Assembly: GCA_963792125.1 (NCBI GenBank)
Contig: CAWBVA010000003.1
Span: forward strand, 62,001-126,000
Length of the DNA stretch: 64,000 bases
From: Methanocella_A sp963792125
GTDB lineage: Archaea > Halobacteriota > Methanocellia > Methanocellales > Methanocellaceae
Reading direction: 5' to 3'
Part shown: piece after piece, positions 1-7,904 of the stretch
How the letters are laid out: each line of letters begins with the position of its first letter
Position numbering within the stretch: position 1 is the first letter of the stretch
Program-made: the position numbers and the translations under genes
Notes under the pieces: generated by a model
The model's database searches: none
Told to the model about the DNA's origin: nothing
The model's input: the letters and a program-made list of their open reading frames with translations, nothing else

Positions 1-836
1 TGGGCGCCATCATGGCATACGGGACCACCTGGCTGCGCGTCCCCGAGTCTTACAAGTTCCAGATCGACGGCGACCTGCCCAGGTTCGTCACATCGAAGGA
101 CGTGTTCCTTCATATCGTTCGCGAGATATCGGCAGACGGTGCGACCTACATGAGTATGGAGTTCCTTGGCTCGACAGTCAAGAAGATGTCCGTCGAGTCA
201 CGGCTGGTCATGTCCAACATGGCCATCGAGGCAGGCGGCAAAGTGGGGCTGTGCGCCGCGGACGAGAAGGTCCGTGCGTTCCTGACGAAGTACAGCCGGG
301 CTAACGAGTACCGCGAGCTCGCACCGGACAAGGATGCCAGCTACGCTAAAGAGCTGCACGTCGACGCCACGAAGCTGGAGCCGCTCATCGCCGCTCCCCA
401 CCGCGTGGACAACGTGAAGCCAGTGAGCGAGTTCGCCGGCATGGAGCTGAACCAGGTCTGCATCGGCTCCTGCACCAACGGGCGGCTGGAAGACATCAAG
501 ATCGCCGCCGACATACTCAAGGGCGCGAAGGTCCACCCGGACACGAGACTTGTAGTCTACGCGGCCAGCAGGGGCGTTCTGCTCGAGGCCATGAAGGCCG
601 GCTACATCCAGACACTGGTCGAGGCCGGTGCCGCCATATGCCCGCCGGGCTGCGGCTTCTGCATCGGCAGGACCGTGGCGCTGGGCGACGGCGAGAAGGT
701 GCTGTCCACCCAGAACCGGAACTTCAAGGGCCGCATGGGCAACAACAAGGCGGAAATTTACTTATCCAACGTGCCTGTGGCAGCAGTCAGTGCGATCTAT
801 GGCAAGGTCACCGACCCGAGGGAGGTGCTGAAATGA
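1..836 (+). CDS. leuC: Aconitase-family hydro-lyase, large subunit (LeuC/HacA type), 5' end outside window
   Basis: C-terminal part of a 3-isopropylmalate/homoaconitate dehydratase large subunit. The reading frame is open from base 3 onward with no start context, so the gene begins before the window. The [4Fe-4S] ligands are visible in CIGSCTNGR and in CPPGCGFCIGR, and NRNFKGRMG is the substrate-binding loop of the family. The stop overlaps the start of the small subunit (ATGA at 833-836), so the two are translationally coupled. The family isomerises a hydroxy-tricarboxylate in leucine synthesis or, in methanogens, in 2-oxosuberate (coenzyme B) synthesis. Which substrate applies here cannot be read from the sequence. 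Confidence 0.9.
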   Translation, partial: GAIMAYGTTWLRVPESYKFQIDGDLPRFVTSKDVFLHIVREISADGATYMSMEFLGSTVKKMSVESRLVMSNMAIEAGGKVGLCAADEKVRAFLTKYSRANEYRELAPDKDASYAKELHVDATKLEPLIAAPHRVDNVKPVSEFAGMELNQVCIGSCTNGRLEDIKIAADILKGAKVHPDTRLVVYAASRGVLLEAMKAGYIQTLVEAGAAICPPGCGFCIGRTVALGDGEKVLSTQNRNFKGRMGNNKAEIYLSNVPVAAVSAIYGKVTDPREVLK

Positions 837-1351
837 CGCTGAAGAACATCCGCTCGAAAGTGCTGCGCATCTACCCGCCCGACACCAACACGGACGAGGT
901 CATCTCCGGCAAGTACAAGTACGACGAGCTTGACCTGAAAAAGCTCGCCGTGCACGCGTTCGAGTCCATCGACCCGACGTTCTATTCGGACACGCAGAAG
1001 GTCAAAAAGCCCATCCTGGTGGCCGCGAACAACTTCGGCTGCGGCTCGTCCCGGGAACAGGCGCCCCAGGTCATCATGGCCTGTGACGTCTCATGTATAA
1101 TCGCCGAGTCTTACGCGCGTATCTTCTACCGCAACGGCTTCAACATCGGCCTGCCGCTCATCGAGTGCCCGGGCATCGCGAAGAACGCGAAGCAGGGCGA
1201 CGAGCTGGAGGTGGACTTTGCGAAGAACGAGGTCCGCAACCTGACGACCGGGAAGACGCTGCCCATGAAGCCCATTCCTCCGTTCATGCAGGAACTGCTT
1301 GAGGCTGGCGGCCTGATGCCTTACCTTAAGACACAGCACGCAAAGAAATAG
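833..1351 (+). CDS. leuD: Aconitase-family hydro-lyase, small subunit (LeuD/HacB type)
   Basis: Swivel-domain subunit of 172 residues, the usual length for LeuD/HacB. The ATG at 833 overlaps the stop of the large subunit; longer upstream frames are only shadow of that gene. Typical motifs are NTDEVISGKY near the N-terminus and NFGCGSSREQAP in the middle. The loop after the first helix reads YKYDELDLKK instead of the YLRT or YLVY loops that mark well-studied homoaconitase and isopropylmalate isomerase small subunits, so substrate specificity is open. A short GC hairpin and T-tract follow the gene. Confidence 0.9.
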   Translation: MTLKNIRSKVLRIYPPDTNTDEVISGKYKYDELDLKKLAVHAFESIDPTFYSDTQKVKKPILVAANNFGCGSSREQAPQVIMACDVSCIIAESYARIFYRNGFNIGLPLIECPGIAKNAKQGDELEVDFAKNEVRNLTTGKTLPMKPIPPFMQELLEAGGLMPYLKTQHAKK

Positions 1352-1385
1352 GACGGGCATTTCCCGTCTATTATCTTTTTCTTTT
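1352..1385 (+). terminator. Hairpin plus T-tract after leuCD
   Basis: A perfect 6-bp stem (GACGGG / CCCGTC, 5-nt loop, 1352-1368) directly after the stop codon is followed by a T-rich run at 1374-1385. Archaeal termination mainly needs the T-tract; the hairpin may simply stabilise the 3' end. Confidence 0.5.
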
Positions 1386-1399
1386 GTACTTTCTTAGAG

Positions 1400-1428
1400 G
1401 CCTATCCGGAAAAAGTAACCGGATAGGC
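1400..1428. repeat. Perfect 10-bp inverted repeat
   Basis: GCCTATCCGG and CCGGATAGGC are separated by 9 nt. It lies between convergent leuD and the YdeI-like gene, so it may be a 3'-end structure for either strand. Confidence 0.5.
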
Positions 1429-1470
1429 TACAATGGGAAAGACTGTGTGCAGAAACTCCTTGCACGGTCC

Positions 1471-1503
1471 CTCGCCGCTCGTGCGCGTGCGCGAGCCGGG
1501 CAT
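1471..1503. repeat. Intergenic alternating-CG motif
   Basis: Contains CCGCTCGTGCGCGTGCGCG and then AGCCGGGC. Closely similar motifs lie in other intergenic gaps (best at 25303-25325 and 41064-41098; also 3328-3345, 20948-20963, 22792-22812, 33743-33760, 45031-45052). The core is alternating purine-pyrimidine. Function unknown. Confidence 0.45.
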
Positions 1504-1561
1504 TGTCAAGGGTGTCGGTTTTCATCCATAGTACCCGACAAGATGTAAAATCCTTGGTTCC

Positions 1562-1625
1562 TGACGCCCTTGGCGAACCTGGCAGGGGCACATAGAATAG
1601 AACAGGCTTGATTCTCATTTCCTTG
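1562..1625. repeat. Solo end of fold-back repeat family
   Basis: The stretch beginning GACGCCCTTGGCGA and running to GATTCTCAT aligns by eye with the right flank of the larger fold-back element (about 3518-3575), including CATAG and GATTCTCAT at matching positions. It appears to be a solitary end of the same element. Confidence 0.4.
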
Positions 1626-1668
1626 ACGAGAAAAATCATTTTGTCATCTATTGAGATAACAGAAAAGT

Positions 1669-2139
1669 CTACGATTTTTTAATCGTCTTATCAGGGGCTT
1701 TCAACTCGTTGATCAACCGGGAGACTCGCCGGGCCCTGGTCTCCGGTTTTTTCGCGCCCTCCACCCATTCTATGTACCGTTTCCGCTGCGAGTACGCGAG
1801 GGCTGCGTATCGTTCCATGGCTTTTTCATCCTTGTGGAGCGCCTGCTGCATGTCTACGGGTACGGTCATTTCCCGGGGCCGGTCGCCGACGTCCAGCTCC
1901 ACGTTGATCATATCCCCGAGGCCCTTGCCGGTAGCCTCTTTCATAGCCTTGTTTATCACTATGTAATGGGCGTCTGCGTCCAGGAGTAGTGACGTACGGA
2001 ATGCGAGCCCGTCCACCGTGGCGTTTACCGGTATGCGCGATGCCATCCCGTACGCCTTTCTCGTGTCGAACGGTACGTCGATAAAATGCCAGCCGGGGTC
2101 ATGTCGCCTGATCACGGCCTTGAATGAACGTTTCTCCAT
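1669..2139 (-). CDS. DUF1905 / YdeI (OmdA)-like protein
   Basis: A 156-residue soluble protein. The first part (FKAVIRRHDPGWHFIDVPF and following) has the pattern of the DUF1905 beta-barrel domain. The C-terminal part (LAYSQRKRYIEWVEGAKKPE and the ARRV helix) is the YdeI/OmpD-associated helical domain. I chose the ATG at 2139 because conservation starts at MEKRSFKAV; an in-frame ATG at 2160 would add seven residues. The biochemical role is not established. It lies 33 bp after endonuclease V on the same strand, probably in one transcript. Confidence 0.75.
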   Translation of the reverse strand: MEKRSFKAVIRRHDPGWHFIDVPFDTRKAYGMASRIPVNATVDGLAFRTSLLLDADAHYIVINKAMKEATGKGLGDMINVELDVGDRPREMTVPVDMQQALHKDEKAMERYAALAYSQRKRYIEWVEGAKKPETRARRVSRLINELKAPDKTIKKS

Positions 2140-2172
2140 TGTCGGTCTCTCTTCAGTCACTGCCTGCCGGGC

Positions 2173-2790
2173 TTATATAATCTCCTGTTTCAGGGCGGTC
2201 ACGTACTCATGAGCGAGCCGTGTCGGCTCTGGTATGCGCCCGGACCTTATGCAGTGTTCTACGACCTCTACGGCCGTGTCCAGCGAGATTTTATGCCCCG
2301 GCGACACATAGACCGGCCGCTTTGAGCCGCCTGAGTAGACCATTTTGCCGACTCGCTCGCCGGACTGGCATATGTAATCGCCGCAGGTCACGCCGCACAG
2401 GAAGCTTTTACCCACGCCGATCGTGGGCATGTCGAGCTTAACGCCAACGTGCGTGGCGATGCCACACATGCGCGGGTGGTTGATGCCGAAGCCGTCGATC
2501 ATGAGGATGTCGACGTCCGACCTGATCTTCCGGATAGCGGCGATCATGGCATCGGCCTCTCTGTAAGCAAGCAGGCCGGGTATGTACGGGAATTGCAACT
2601 TTAAAATGGCATGAGCCTGCCTGACCGGTTTCAGCGACTCATAATCAATGACGACAGCACCGCCGATGATGCGGTCATCGAGGTAGGAACAATCCACGCC
2701 GGCAATGTACCGTATCCTGCCGAAGGCGTCATACAACATTGCACGTTTGGCAAGTCGCTCCTGCTCTCGATATAGCCTGCCCAGTTCCAC
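2173..2790 (-). CDS. nfi: Endonuclease V
   Basis: A 205-residue protein with the complete endonuclease V signature: GVDCSY near residue 31 (first catalytic Asp), FPYIPGLLAYRE (the wedge region), DGFGINHPR with the second acidic site, GVGKS, and PVYVSPGHKISLDTA near the C-terminus. The enzyme nicks DNA or RNA one phosphate 3' of hypoxanthine and starts repair of deaminated adenine. Length matches archaeal homologues. Transcribed ahead of the YdeI-like gene. Confidence 0.95.
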   Translation of the reverse strand: MELGRLYREQERLAKRAMLYDAFGRIRYIAGVDCSYLDDRIIGGAVVIDYESLKPVRQAHAILKLQFPYIPGLLAYREADAMIAAIRKIRSDVDILMIDGFGINHPRMCGIATHVGVKLDMPTIGVGKSFLCGVTCGDYICQSGERVGKMVYSGGSKRPVYVSPGHKISLDTAVEVVEHCIRSGRIPEPTRLAHEYVTALKQEII

Positions 2791-2843
2791 AGGTCAAGAT
2801 TGCCGCGTCGCCTTATTATAGTCATTGTTATAACATTTTGTAG

Positions 2844-2996
2844 AGGCTCGCCAGCACTGAAATGGCGGACCTGATCGTGGCGGGCAACGTCGGCAAGACC
2901 TGCATCGAGCACATGTTCATGTGCAGCGTCTCCGAGTCCGTCATCCGCCTGTCGCCATGCCCGGTGCTCGTTGTCAGGGGCGATATGCAGGTTTAA
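2844..2996 (+). pseudogene. C-terminal fossil of a universal stress protein (UspA)
   Basis: The frame from 2844 to the TAA at 2994 reads like the last 50 residues of UspA: MADLIVAGNVGKT, then CSVSESVIRLSPCPVLVVRG. This matches the nucleotide-binding end of the family (compare the intact UspA at 37071). A stop at 2841 and divergent sequence before it leave no N-terminal half. It is a degraded gene, not a small functional one. Confidence 0.65.
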
Positions 2997-3096
2997 CTTC
3001 TTAAAAAGTTTTTAACATGATTGGCCGGTCACACACTGACTGATCCGCCGATCATAAACATTTTAAGACTGAGGCTATACGAGTCTATCTCTGCTA

Positions 3097-3553
3097 AGGC
3101 TTTGCGCCTTCTGTCATGCTCGCCAGGGCCGCCATGAGCCAAGGGCGCCAACACTTTAAGCGAACAACAGGCGTTTTCATGCTTAGCGTACCGGAACGCT
3201 CGGAACCCTCTTTAAAGCCCGCCAAGATCGCCAGGTACCGCCAAGATCGCCAAGAATCTATGTATTATCGAGACCCTGGTCAGGTATAAGGCATCAAAAT
3301 ATTGCTCTGGCTATTGTCAAAGGCATGGCGGCCGCTCGCGTGGGATTGACCAGAGTTACCACCTATTGTAAACGGGCATAATATGCATGATGCTGTTATT
3401 AAAACCTTGGCGATCTTGGCGGTACCTGGCGATCTTGGCGAGCTTTACCACTGCGCATTGCCTGAAAACGGCTATCTCTAATCGCTTTGACCGGATAAGG
3501 TAATAAAAAGCCAATTGACGCCCTTGGCGAGCGTGACAGTGGGCGCATAGCCT
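3097..3553. repeat. Nested fold-back (inverted-repeat) element
   Basis: Outer arms: AGGCTTTGCGCC followed by CTGTCATGCTCGCC (3097-3124) pair with 3526-3553 with few mismatches. Inner arms: 3220-3254 and 3406-3440 are exact reverse complements (35 of 35), extending to about 41 of 42 at 3213-3254/3406-3447. The inner arms are built from 9-nt units of the type CTTGGCGAT. There is no open reading frame of substance inside. The same termini occur at 22547-22708. Confidence 0.75.
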
Positions 3554-3616
3554 GAACAAGGCCAGATTCTCATGCCTTTACATGAAAATAGAAAAGGTTT
3601 AATCCAGGAGGATGTG

Positions 3617-5215
3617 TCACTCGACAGGCTCAGCCTTGATCGAAGTGAACACCGGCCCCCGGAAGTCGATCTTAGCCTTCCTGCCCTGGATATAGCGCAG
3701 CGCGATCGGGTCGACCTTCACGTACACGTCCCCGGGTGCCCGGGACATCTTGACGGTGGTATCGTAAACGCCTTCCTCGATGTTCCTCGCCGCAGCATTG
3801 GCAATCGCGTCGATGTACCGTATGCCGACATGCACGCCCTTTTCCTGGACTTCCGTAAACTTCGGGTTGTTCAGGGGGATGCCCAGCAAACCGCTCTTGT
3901 AAACGTACACCTCGTTCAGGAAAGCACCGCCGCACAGCTTCTTGTTCTCCTCTTTCTCCTCGATGACCACGCGGAGCTTCTTCCCGTTGACGGTGCCCGA
4001 CCAGGCCTCGAACCGGCAGGGGCTCGGCGCAGAGCCATTGCGCTCTGCGGTTGCGATGATACCCATGGCGATATCGTGGCCTTCCTTTGTCTGCGGGTGC
4101 TTCTCTATGGAGATCATGTGGGCGATCTCTGCGTCGGTCATAACCCACTCTTCTTTGAACTGGGGATAGACCATGTCTCGCATGTCCTTCGCTTCACAGA
4201 GGATCATAGCCAGCCGCTCGACGCCAAGGCCAAGGTTCATCACCGGGCAGGGGATGTCGTACTGCGACAACGCCGTAGCCGAGTAGATGCCGAATGTGGC
4301 GATCTCCACCCAGCCGTCCTTGTACTTGGTGTTGCTGCCTTTGAGCGCGGGGTGATAGCCGTACACCTCGATCTGCGTGTCCGGCGTGTAGTACTTGCTC
4401 CGCTTGTCGTCGGGCTTGAACTTGAACTGCGAGAAGCCGAACTGCTGCAGCAGGCCTGCGGCGACTGCTTTGCCGTGCTCCACAGTCACATCCGGGTCCA
4501 TGATCACACAGGACGCCGTATGGTAGGCCCGGAGGCGGTCCGCGTTCTCCTCCTGCTCTCTCCTGAATACGAGGTCGACCGAGAAGAGTTTCAAAGGTGT
4601 CGGCTTCCGGTTGACCAGCGCGCCCAGCGTGATGAACCAGCCGGAGGTCATGTGGCTGCGCAGCGTCTTGCGCGAACAGACCGGCTCCAGCTTTTTGAAC
4701 TCGGGGAACACGTGGTCGATCACGACGGCGATCTTCGAGTCCTGCACCTTCAGGCCGGCCGCTATGTCGGCGACCAGGTCGTCGCCCTCGATCTCGCCTT
4801 TCTTGTACTTGTGCAGTATCTCCCTGATGGTCTCGCGGTCGGCGTCGGTCAGGCTGCGGCCGATGATCTGCTCGATCTGGGCGAACCGCTCGTCGGAGAT
4901 GCCCACGTTCGGCCGGGGCAGCCCGCCGACGTAGTACACCCGGTCCAGCACGGCCAGCGCCTCGTAGTTGAACTGCTTGAAGATGTCGCTTTCCTCGATG
5001 ATGATAGGGTTGACCATTTCGTCGAAGCCCAGGTTCAGGTACGCCTGCCGGAGCTTGTTCAGCGTCTCGTATACGGGATGGGACCTGCCCTGCTCGTGAT
5101 GAATGGTATAGTCCTTTGCGGGGTCCGTCGGCGTCAGGTATCTGCCGCTGGTGCTCCACGCTTTATCGAAATCTTCTCTGGTCTCCTGCTTGACCTGCTC
5201 AGGATCGAATCTCAT
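3617..5215 (-). CDS. sepS: O-phosphoserine-tRNA(Cys) ligase (SepRS)
   Basis: A 532-residue class II synthetase, the expected SepRS length. It charges tRNA(Cys) with O-phosphoserine, which SepCysS then converts to Cys-tRNA; this is the methanogen route to cysteinyl-tRNA. Visible: motif 2 FRREQEENADRLRAYHTASC, motif 3 NLGLGVERLAM, and the PheRS-alpha-like core THGWFITL-type region (SGWFITLGALVNRKPTPLKL). The ATG at 5215 begins MRFDPEQVKQETREDFDKAW, the family N-terminus. No SepCysS gene is in the window. A long open frame on the opposite strand (3572-5218) is only its shadow. Confidence 0.97.
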   Translation of the reverse strand: MRFDPEQVKQETREDFDKAWSTSGRYLTPTDPAKDYTIHHEQGRSHPVYETLNKLRQAYLNLGFDEMVNPIIIEESDIFKQFNYEALAVLDRVYYVGGLPRPNVGISDERFAQIEQIIGRSLTDADRETIREILHKYKKGEIEGDDLVADIAAGLKVQDSKIAVVIDHVFPEFKKLEPVCSRKTLRSHMTSGWFITLGALVNRKPTPLKLFSVDLVFRREQEENADRLRAYHTASCVIMDPDVTVEHGKAVAAGLLQQFGFSQFKFKPDDKRSKYYTPDTQIEVYGYHPALKGSNTKYKDGWVEIATFGIYSATALSQYDIPCPVMNLGLGVERLAMILCEAKDMRDMVYPQFKEEWVMTDAEIAHMISIEKHPQTKEGHDIAMGIIATAERNGSAPSPCRFEAWSGTVNGKKLRVVIEEKEENKKLCGGAFLNEVYVYKSGLLGIPLNNPKFTEVQEKGVHVGIRYIDAIANAAARNIEEGVYDTTVKMSRAPGDVYVKVDPIALRYIQGRKAKIDFRGPVFTSIKAEPVE

Positions 5216-5351
5216 TAAAAAGGCCTCTGTGATCGTTCTTCCGCTACAACACGAGAATAGCGGTGCATATTATATAGATTTTCCTCCCGGCAGCCATGGC
5301 GGTTGCCCGAAAAAAGAGATGTAAAACAGGGACGCAGGAGACGATGGAGGG

Positions 5352-5468
5352 TTACTCCACCTTCAGCCGTCCCACCTCTGCCTCGATCTCGCCACTTTTG
5401 ACGCCTATGTCCATGTCCGTGTCGAGAATTACTGGAATAATCACAGGGCGGTCACACAGGGCGTAAAC
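5352..5468 (-). pseudogene. Short orphan reading frame, possible gene remnant
   Basis: A 38-codon open stretch ends at the TAA at 5352 and contains CDRPVIIPVILDTDMDI followed by an amphipathic end GEIEAEVGRLKVE. It has no good start codon and no ribosome site. The composition is protein-like, so it may be the tail of a lost gene, but I do not recognise the family. Confidence 0.25.
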
Positions 5469-5526
5469 ATGTCATCTATGGATCGGTGAGTAGACCATAA
5501 AGGGTGTATATATGTTCATCCAATAA

Positions 5527-5543
5527 ATCACTCTAAGAGTGAT
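5527..5543. promoter_or_regulatory. Palindrome overlapping the leader of the propeller gene
   Basis: ATCACTCT and AGAGTGAT flank one base, ending 5 nt before the ATG at 5549 and just before the GGGG ribosome site. It could be an operator or a translation-blocking hairpin. Confidence 0.35.
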
Positions 5544-5548
5544 AGGGG

Positions 5549-6745
5549 ATGCCACCGGAAAAGATACTTAACCCTGAGTGGAATCGGCAGGCGCACGGCA
5601 AGGTGCCTTTTGTCTATATGTCGCCGGACGGCTCGCACGTAGTGGCGGCCTCGGAAGACCATGACGTCTATTTCATGGAGCATGGCGGCAGGCTGTTGTG
5701 GGCCAGCACGACCGGGGACGACGTCGTCTTCGCCAAGTGCTCCGACGACGGCGAGTACGTCGGCTCCTACTCGAAAGATAACGGAGTTTCGTTCTTCAAC
5801 CGCCGGGGCGAGCAGCTCTGGACGGCCCGCATCGGCCGCAGGATTCGCTGTATGGACGTGTCGCCGGACGGCTCGTATGTGGTCGTGGGCTCGGACGACG
5901 GCGTGCTACGCGCCTTCGACCGGAGCGGCAACATAGTCTGGAGCAAGACCTACCAGAAGCCGGTCACCACTGTCTGTATATCCGGCAGCGGCGCACTTGT
6001 CGTCACAGGCACCGCCGACAACAGGGCCTACATGTTCGGCAAGGACGGGAACCTGCGCTGGGAGTTCATCGCGGGCTCGCCCATCGTGCACGTGTACACG
6101 TCCTACGACAGCGAGTTCAGCTATGTCCTGGAGACCATGAACAACACGATGCACCTCTTGAGCGACCGCGGCAGCGAGCTGGCCGAGAACTCATACTCGC
6201 AGCGGATCACTGACGTCTCGATCACCGACGACGGCCGCTACGTGGCCATCGGCTTCGCCAACTCCTTCGTCTACTTCACCGACAAGAACTTCCAGCAGCT
6301 CTGGCGCCAGACCGTTCCCGGCCCCGTGGAGCGGATCAAGGTCTCGGGCGACGGCAGCCTGGTCTTCGTCTCGACCGCGAACCGGAGCGTATACATCCTG
6401 AACAGGAACGGCCAGATGCTGCTGACGTTCCCGTTCGACGGCATCGTCACCGGCCTCGACGCGACCGGCAACGGCGAATACTTCATCGCCAGCGCGGCAG
6501 ACTCGGTCTACATGTTCTCTATCGGCCGGTATCTGCAGTACATCTCCCGGGAGCAGGTGAAAATCCTTAAGATGATGGAGCAGGACCGGCTCAAGGGCGT
6601 CAAAGGCGAGGACGGCCGCAAGGTCGTCACGAAGCACGGCGCCCCGGACGAGCCCGTGAACGTCTGCCACCGGTGCGGCGAGCAGGTGCTGCCGGGAAAG
6701 ATATATTGCAACTACTGCGATATGATGAACCGCCGCGGGCAGTAA
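5549..6745 (+). CDS. Beta-propeller (WD40/PQQ-like) protein with C-terminal zinc ribbon
   Basis: A 398-residue protein. At least seven repeats of about 40 residues carry the pattern (S/G)-D-G-x-Y-V-(V/A)-x-(G/A)-(S/T), for example SPDGSYVVVGSDDGVLRAF and SGDGSLVFVSTANRSVYIL. After a charged linker, residues 372-391 hold CHRCGEQVLPGKIYCNYCD, a four-cysteine zinc ribbon. There is no signal peptide, so it is cytoplasmic. The start has AGGGG immediately upstream. The propeller suggests a protein-binding scaffold and the ribbon a nucleic-acid or protein contact; no enzymatic motif is visible. Confidence 0.8.
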   Translation: MPPEKILNPEWNRQAHGKVPFVYMSPDGSHVVAASEDHDVYFMEHGGRLLWASTTGDDVVFAKCSDDGEYVGSYSKDNGVSFFNRRGEQLWTARIGRRIRCMDVSPDGSYVVVGSDDGVLRAFDRSGNIVWSKTYQKPVTTVCISGSGALVVTGTADNRAYMFGKDGNLRWEFIAGSPIVHVYTSYDSEFSYVLETMNNTMHLLSDRGSELAENSYSQRITDVSITDDGRYVAIGFANSFVYFTDKNFQQLWRQTVPGPVERIKVSGDGSLVFVSTANRSVYILNRNGQMLLTFPFDGIVTGLDATGNGEYFIASAADSVYMFSIGRYLQYISREQVKILKMMEQDRLKGVKGEDGRKVVTKHGAPDEPVNVCHRCGEQVLPGKIYCNYCDMMNRRGQ

Positions 6746-6747
6746 GA

Positions 6748-7001
6748 GCGCCAAGGGTCCAAGAGAGCGCCAAGGCGCCACGTATTTAGCAATTCTTCGA
6801 ATGGTCATATTAAGACTGTCTCAAGCGTATGTATTGTAAAATTGTCAAGACGCCAAGGAGACCAAGCCTTCATGATCTGATTAGTAAAAATGACTCTTAG
6901 TATCTTGCGCGTCTTAAAATCTAAAAAATGCTTGGCGTCTTGAAACCTTGGCGGTGCTAAAAGTGGCTGCCTTGAAGTCTCTTCTTGGACCCTTGGCAGC
7001 T
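6748..7001. repeat. Fold-back repeat invading a gene end
   Basis: GCCAAGGGTCCAAG (6750-6763) and its exact complement CTTGGACCCTTGGC (6984-6997) bound the element. Several further GCCAAG / CTTGGC units lie inside both arms. It lies between the propeller gene and the remains of a nuclease-like gene and has been read into the end of the latter. Confidence 0.6.
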
Positions 7002-7895
7002 TGTTGGTTAGAATAGCCTGCTCTGCTGGCCTTTTTCTTTCCTGTTCCTTCAGCACATTGTCCAGGTCGTCCATGGGCACGACCAGCCCTTCGGCCCGGT
7101 AAAAGATCGAGTTGATGAACCATTTGCGCATGAACGAATAGAGCTTTTCGCCCTTCAGCCCTTCGATGCCGCACTCGCGCAGCACGGCCTCGTTGAGGGG
7201 CGGCAGCCGTTTCAGGTACTGGCTCTCCTTGACCATGACGAAACCTTCGTCGTGCTCCCGGATGAGGCCCACGAAGGATGGCAGCCACTTCGGCTCTTTC
7301 TGTCGTTCGCCCAGCACGAGCCAGACGTAGTCGCCGAGCATGGCGTAATGGGGGAGCTGCTCTAAAAAGCGGTTCACGTCGTCGTGGTCGCTCTTGAACT
7401 CGAGCAGGTGCAGGCCCTGATTCAGCTTCGTGCCCTGTGAAAAGCACTGTTCCGATAGTCAGGCGTTTGACCAGGTAGTCGCATCGTCTCTCTGCCGCGT
7501 CGCAGCTCATCTTCTTCTTCATGGACCGGCGGTCTGCGAGCATATCGTTGAACTCGCGCTCGGGCAGGATTACTCCCGGTCGCCTTATCTTTGAATCCGG
7601 TCAGCAGGCACTGCTCGTCGTACTCCGGCTCGTAGTTCGAGAGAAAAGACTTTTTCCGGTCTGCGCAGGTGCCGTCGAGCAAATAATGATTGCATGCACG
7701 GACCGCGCTGACCTGTCCGCTTTCCGACAGCCCTTCGAAGGCACAGTCCTCAGGCATGTAGACCGCCAGGTCGAACATCCCGAACCGGGCCTCTTCCAGC
7801 ACGTAGGGCGTCTCCTTCAGTAGCAGCTCTTTCATCCGGCGCTTGAGGATGTCTTCCACGGTCATGTAAGAATAAAATGGCCCGGTGAAGCTCAT
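6998..7895 (-). pseudogene. Broken nuclease-like gene (PD-(D/E)XK-like), two frameshifts
   Basis: Three minus-strand frames join into one protein. Frame 1 starts with the ATG at 7895 (MSFTGPFYSYMTVEDIL) and is good to about 7570. Frame 2 continues (EREFNDMLADRRSMKKKM, then CDYLVKRLTIGTVLFTGHE) to about 7437. Frame 3 continues LHLLEFKSDHDDVNRFLEQL, then HYAMLGDYVWLVLGERQKEP. The EFK within a predicted strand, followed by an Arg/Gln-rich helix and a D-x-V-W-L strand, resembles a PD-(D/E)XK nuclease core, but the family is unnamed to me. The last ~75 codons before 6805 are translated repeat DNA, so the natural C-terminus is lost or altered. Confidence 0.55.
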
Positions 7896-7904
7896 ATACT
7901 TTGT

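Noticed and set aside
3220..3440. CRISPR-like repeats
   Set aside because: The repeats are inverted, not direct, and there are no regular spacers or cas genes.
3572..5218. A 548-codon plus-strand open frame
   Set aside because: It is antisense to SepRS, which has all its motifs; the frame is an effect of high GC.
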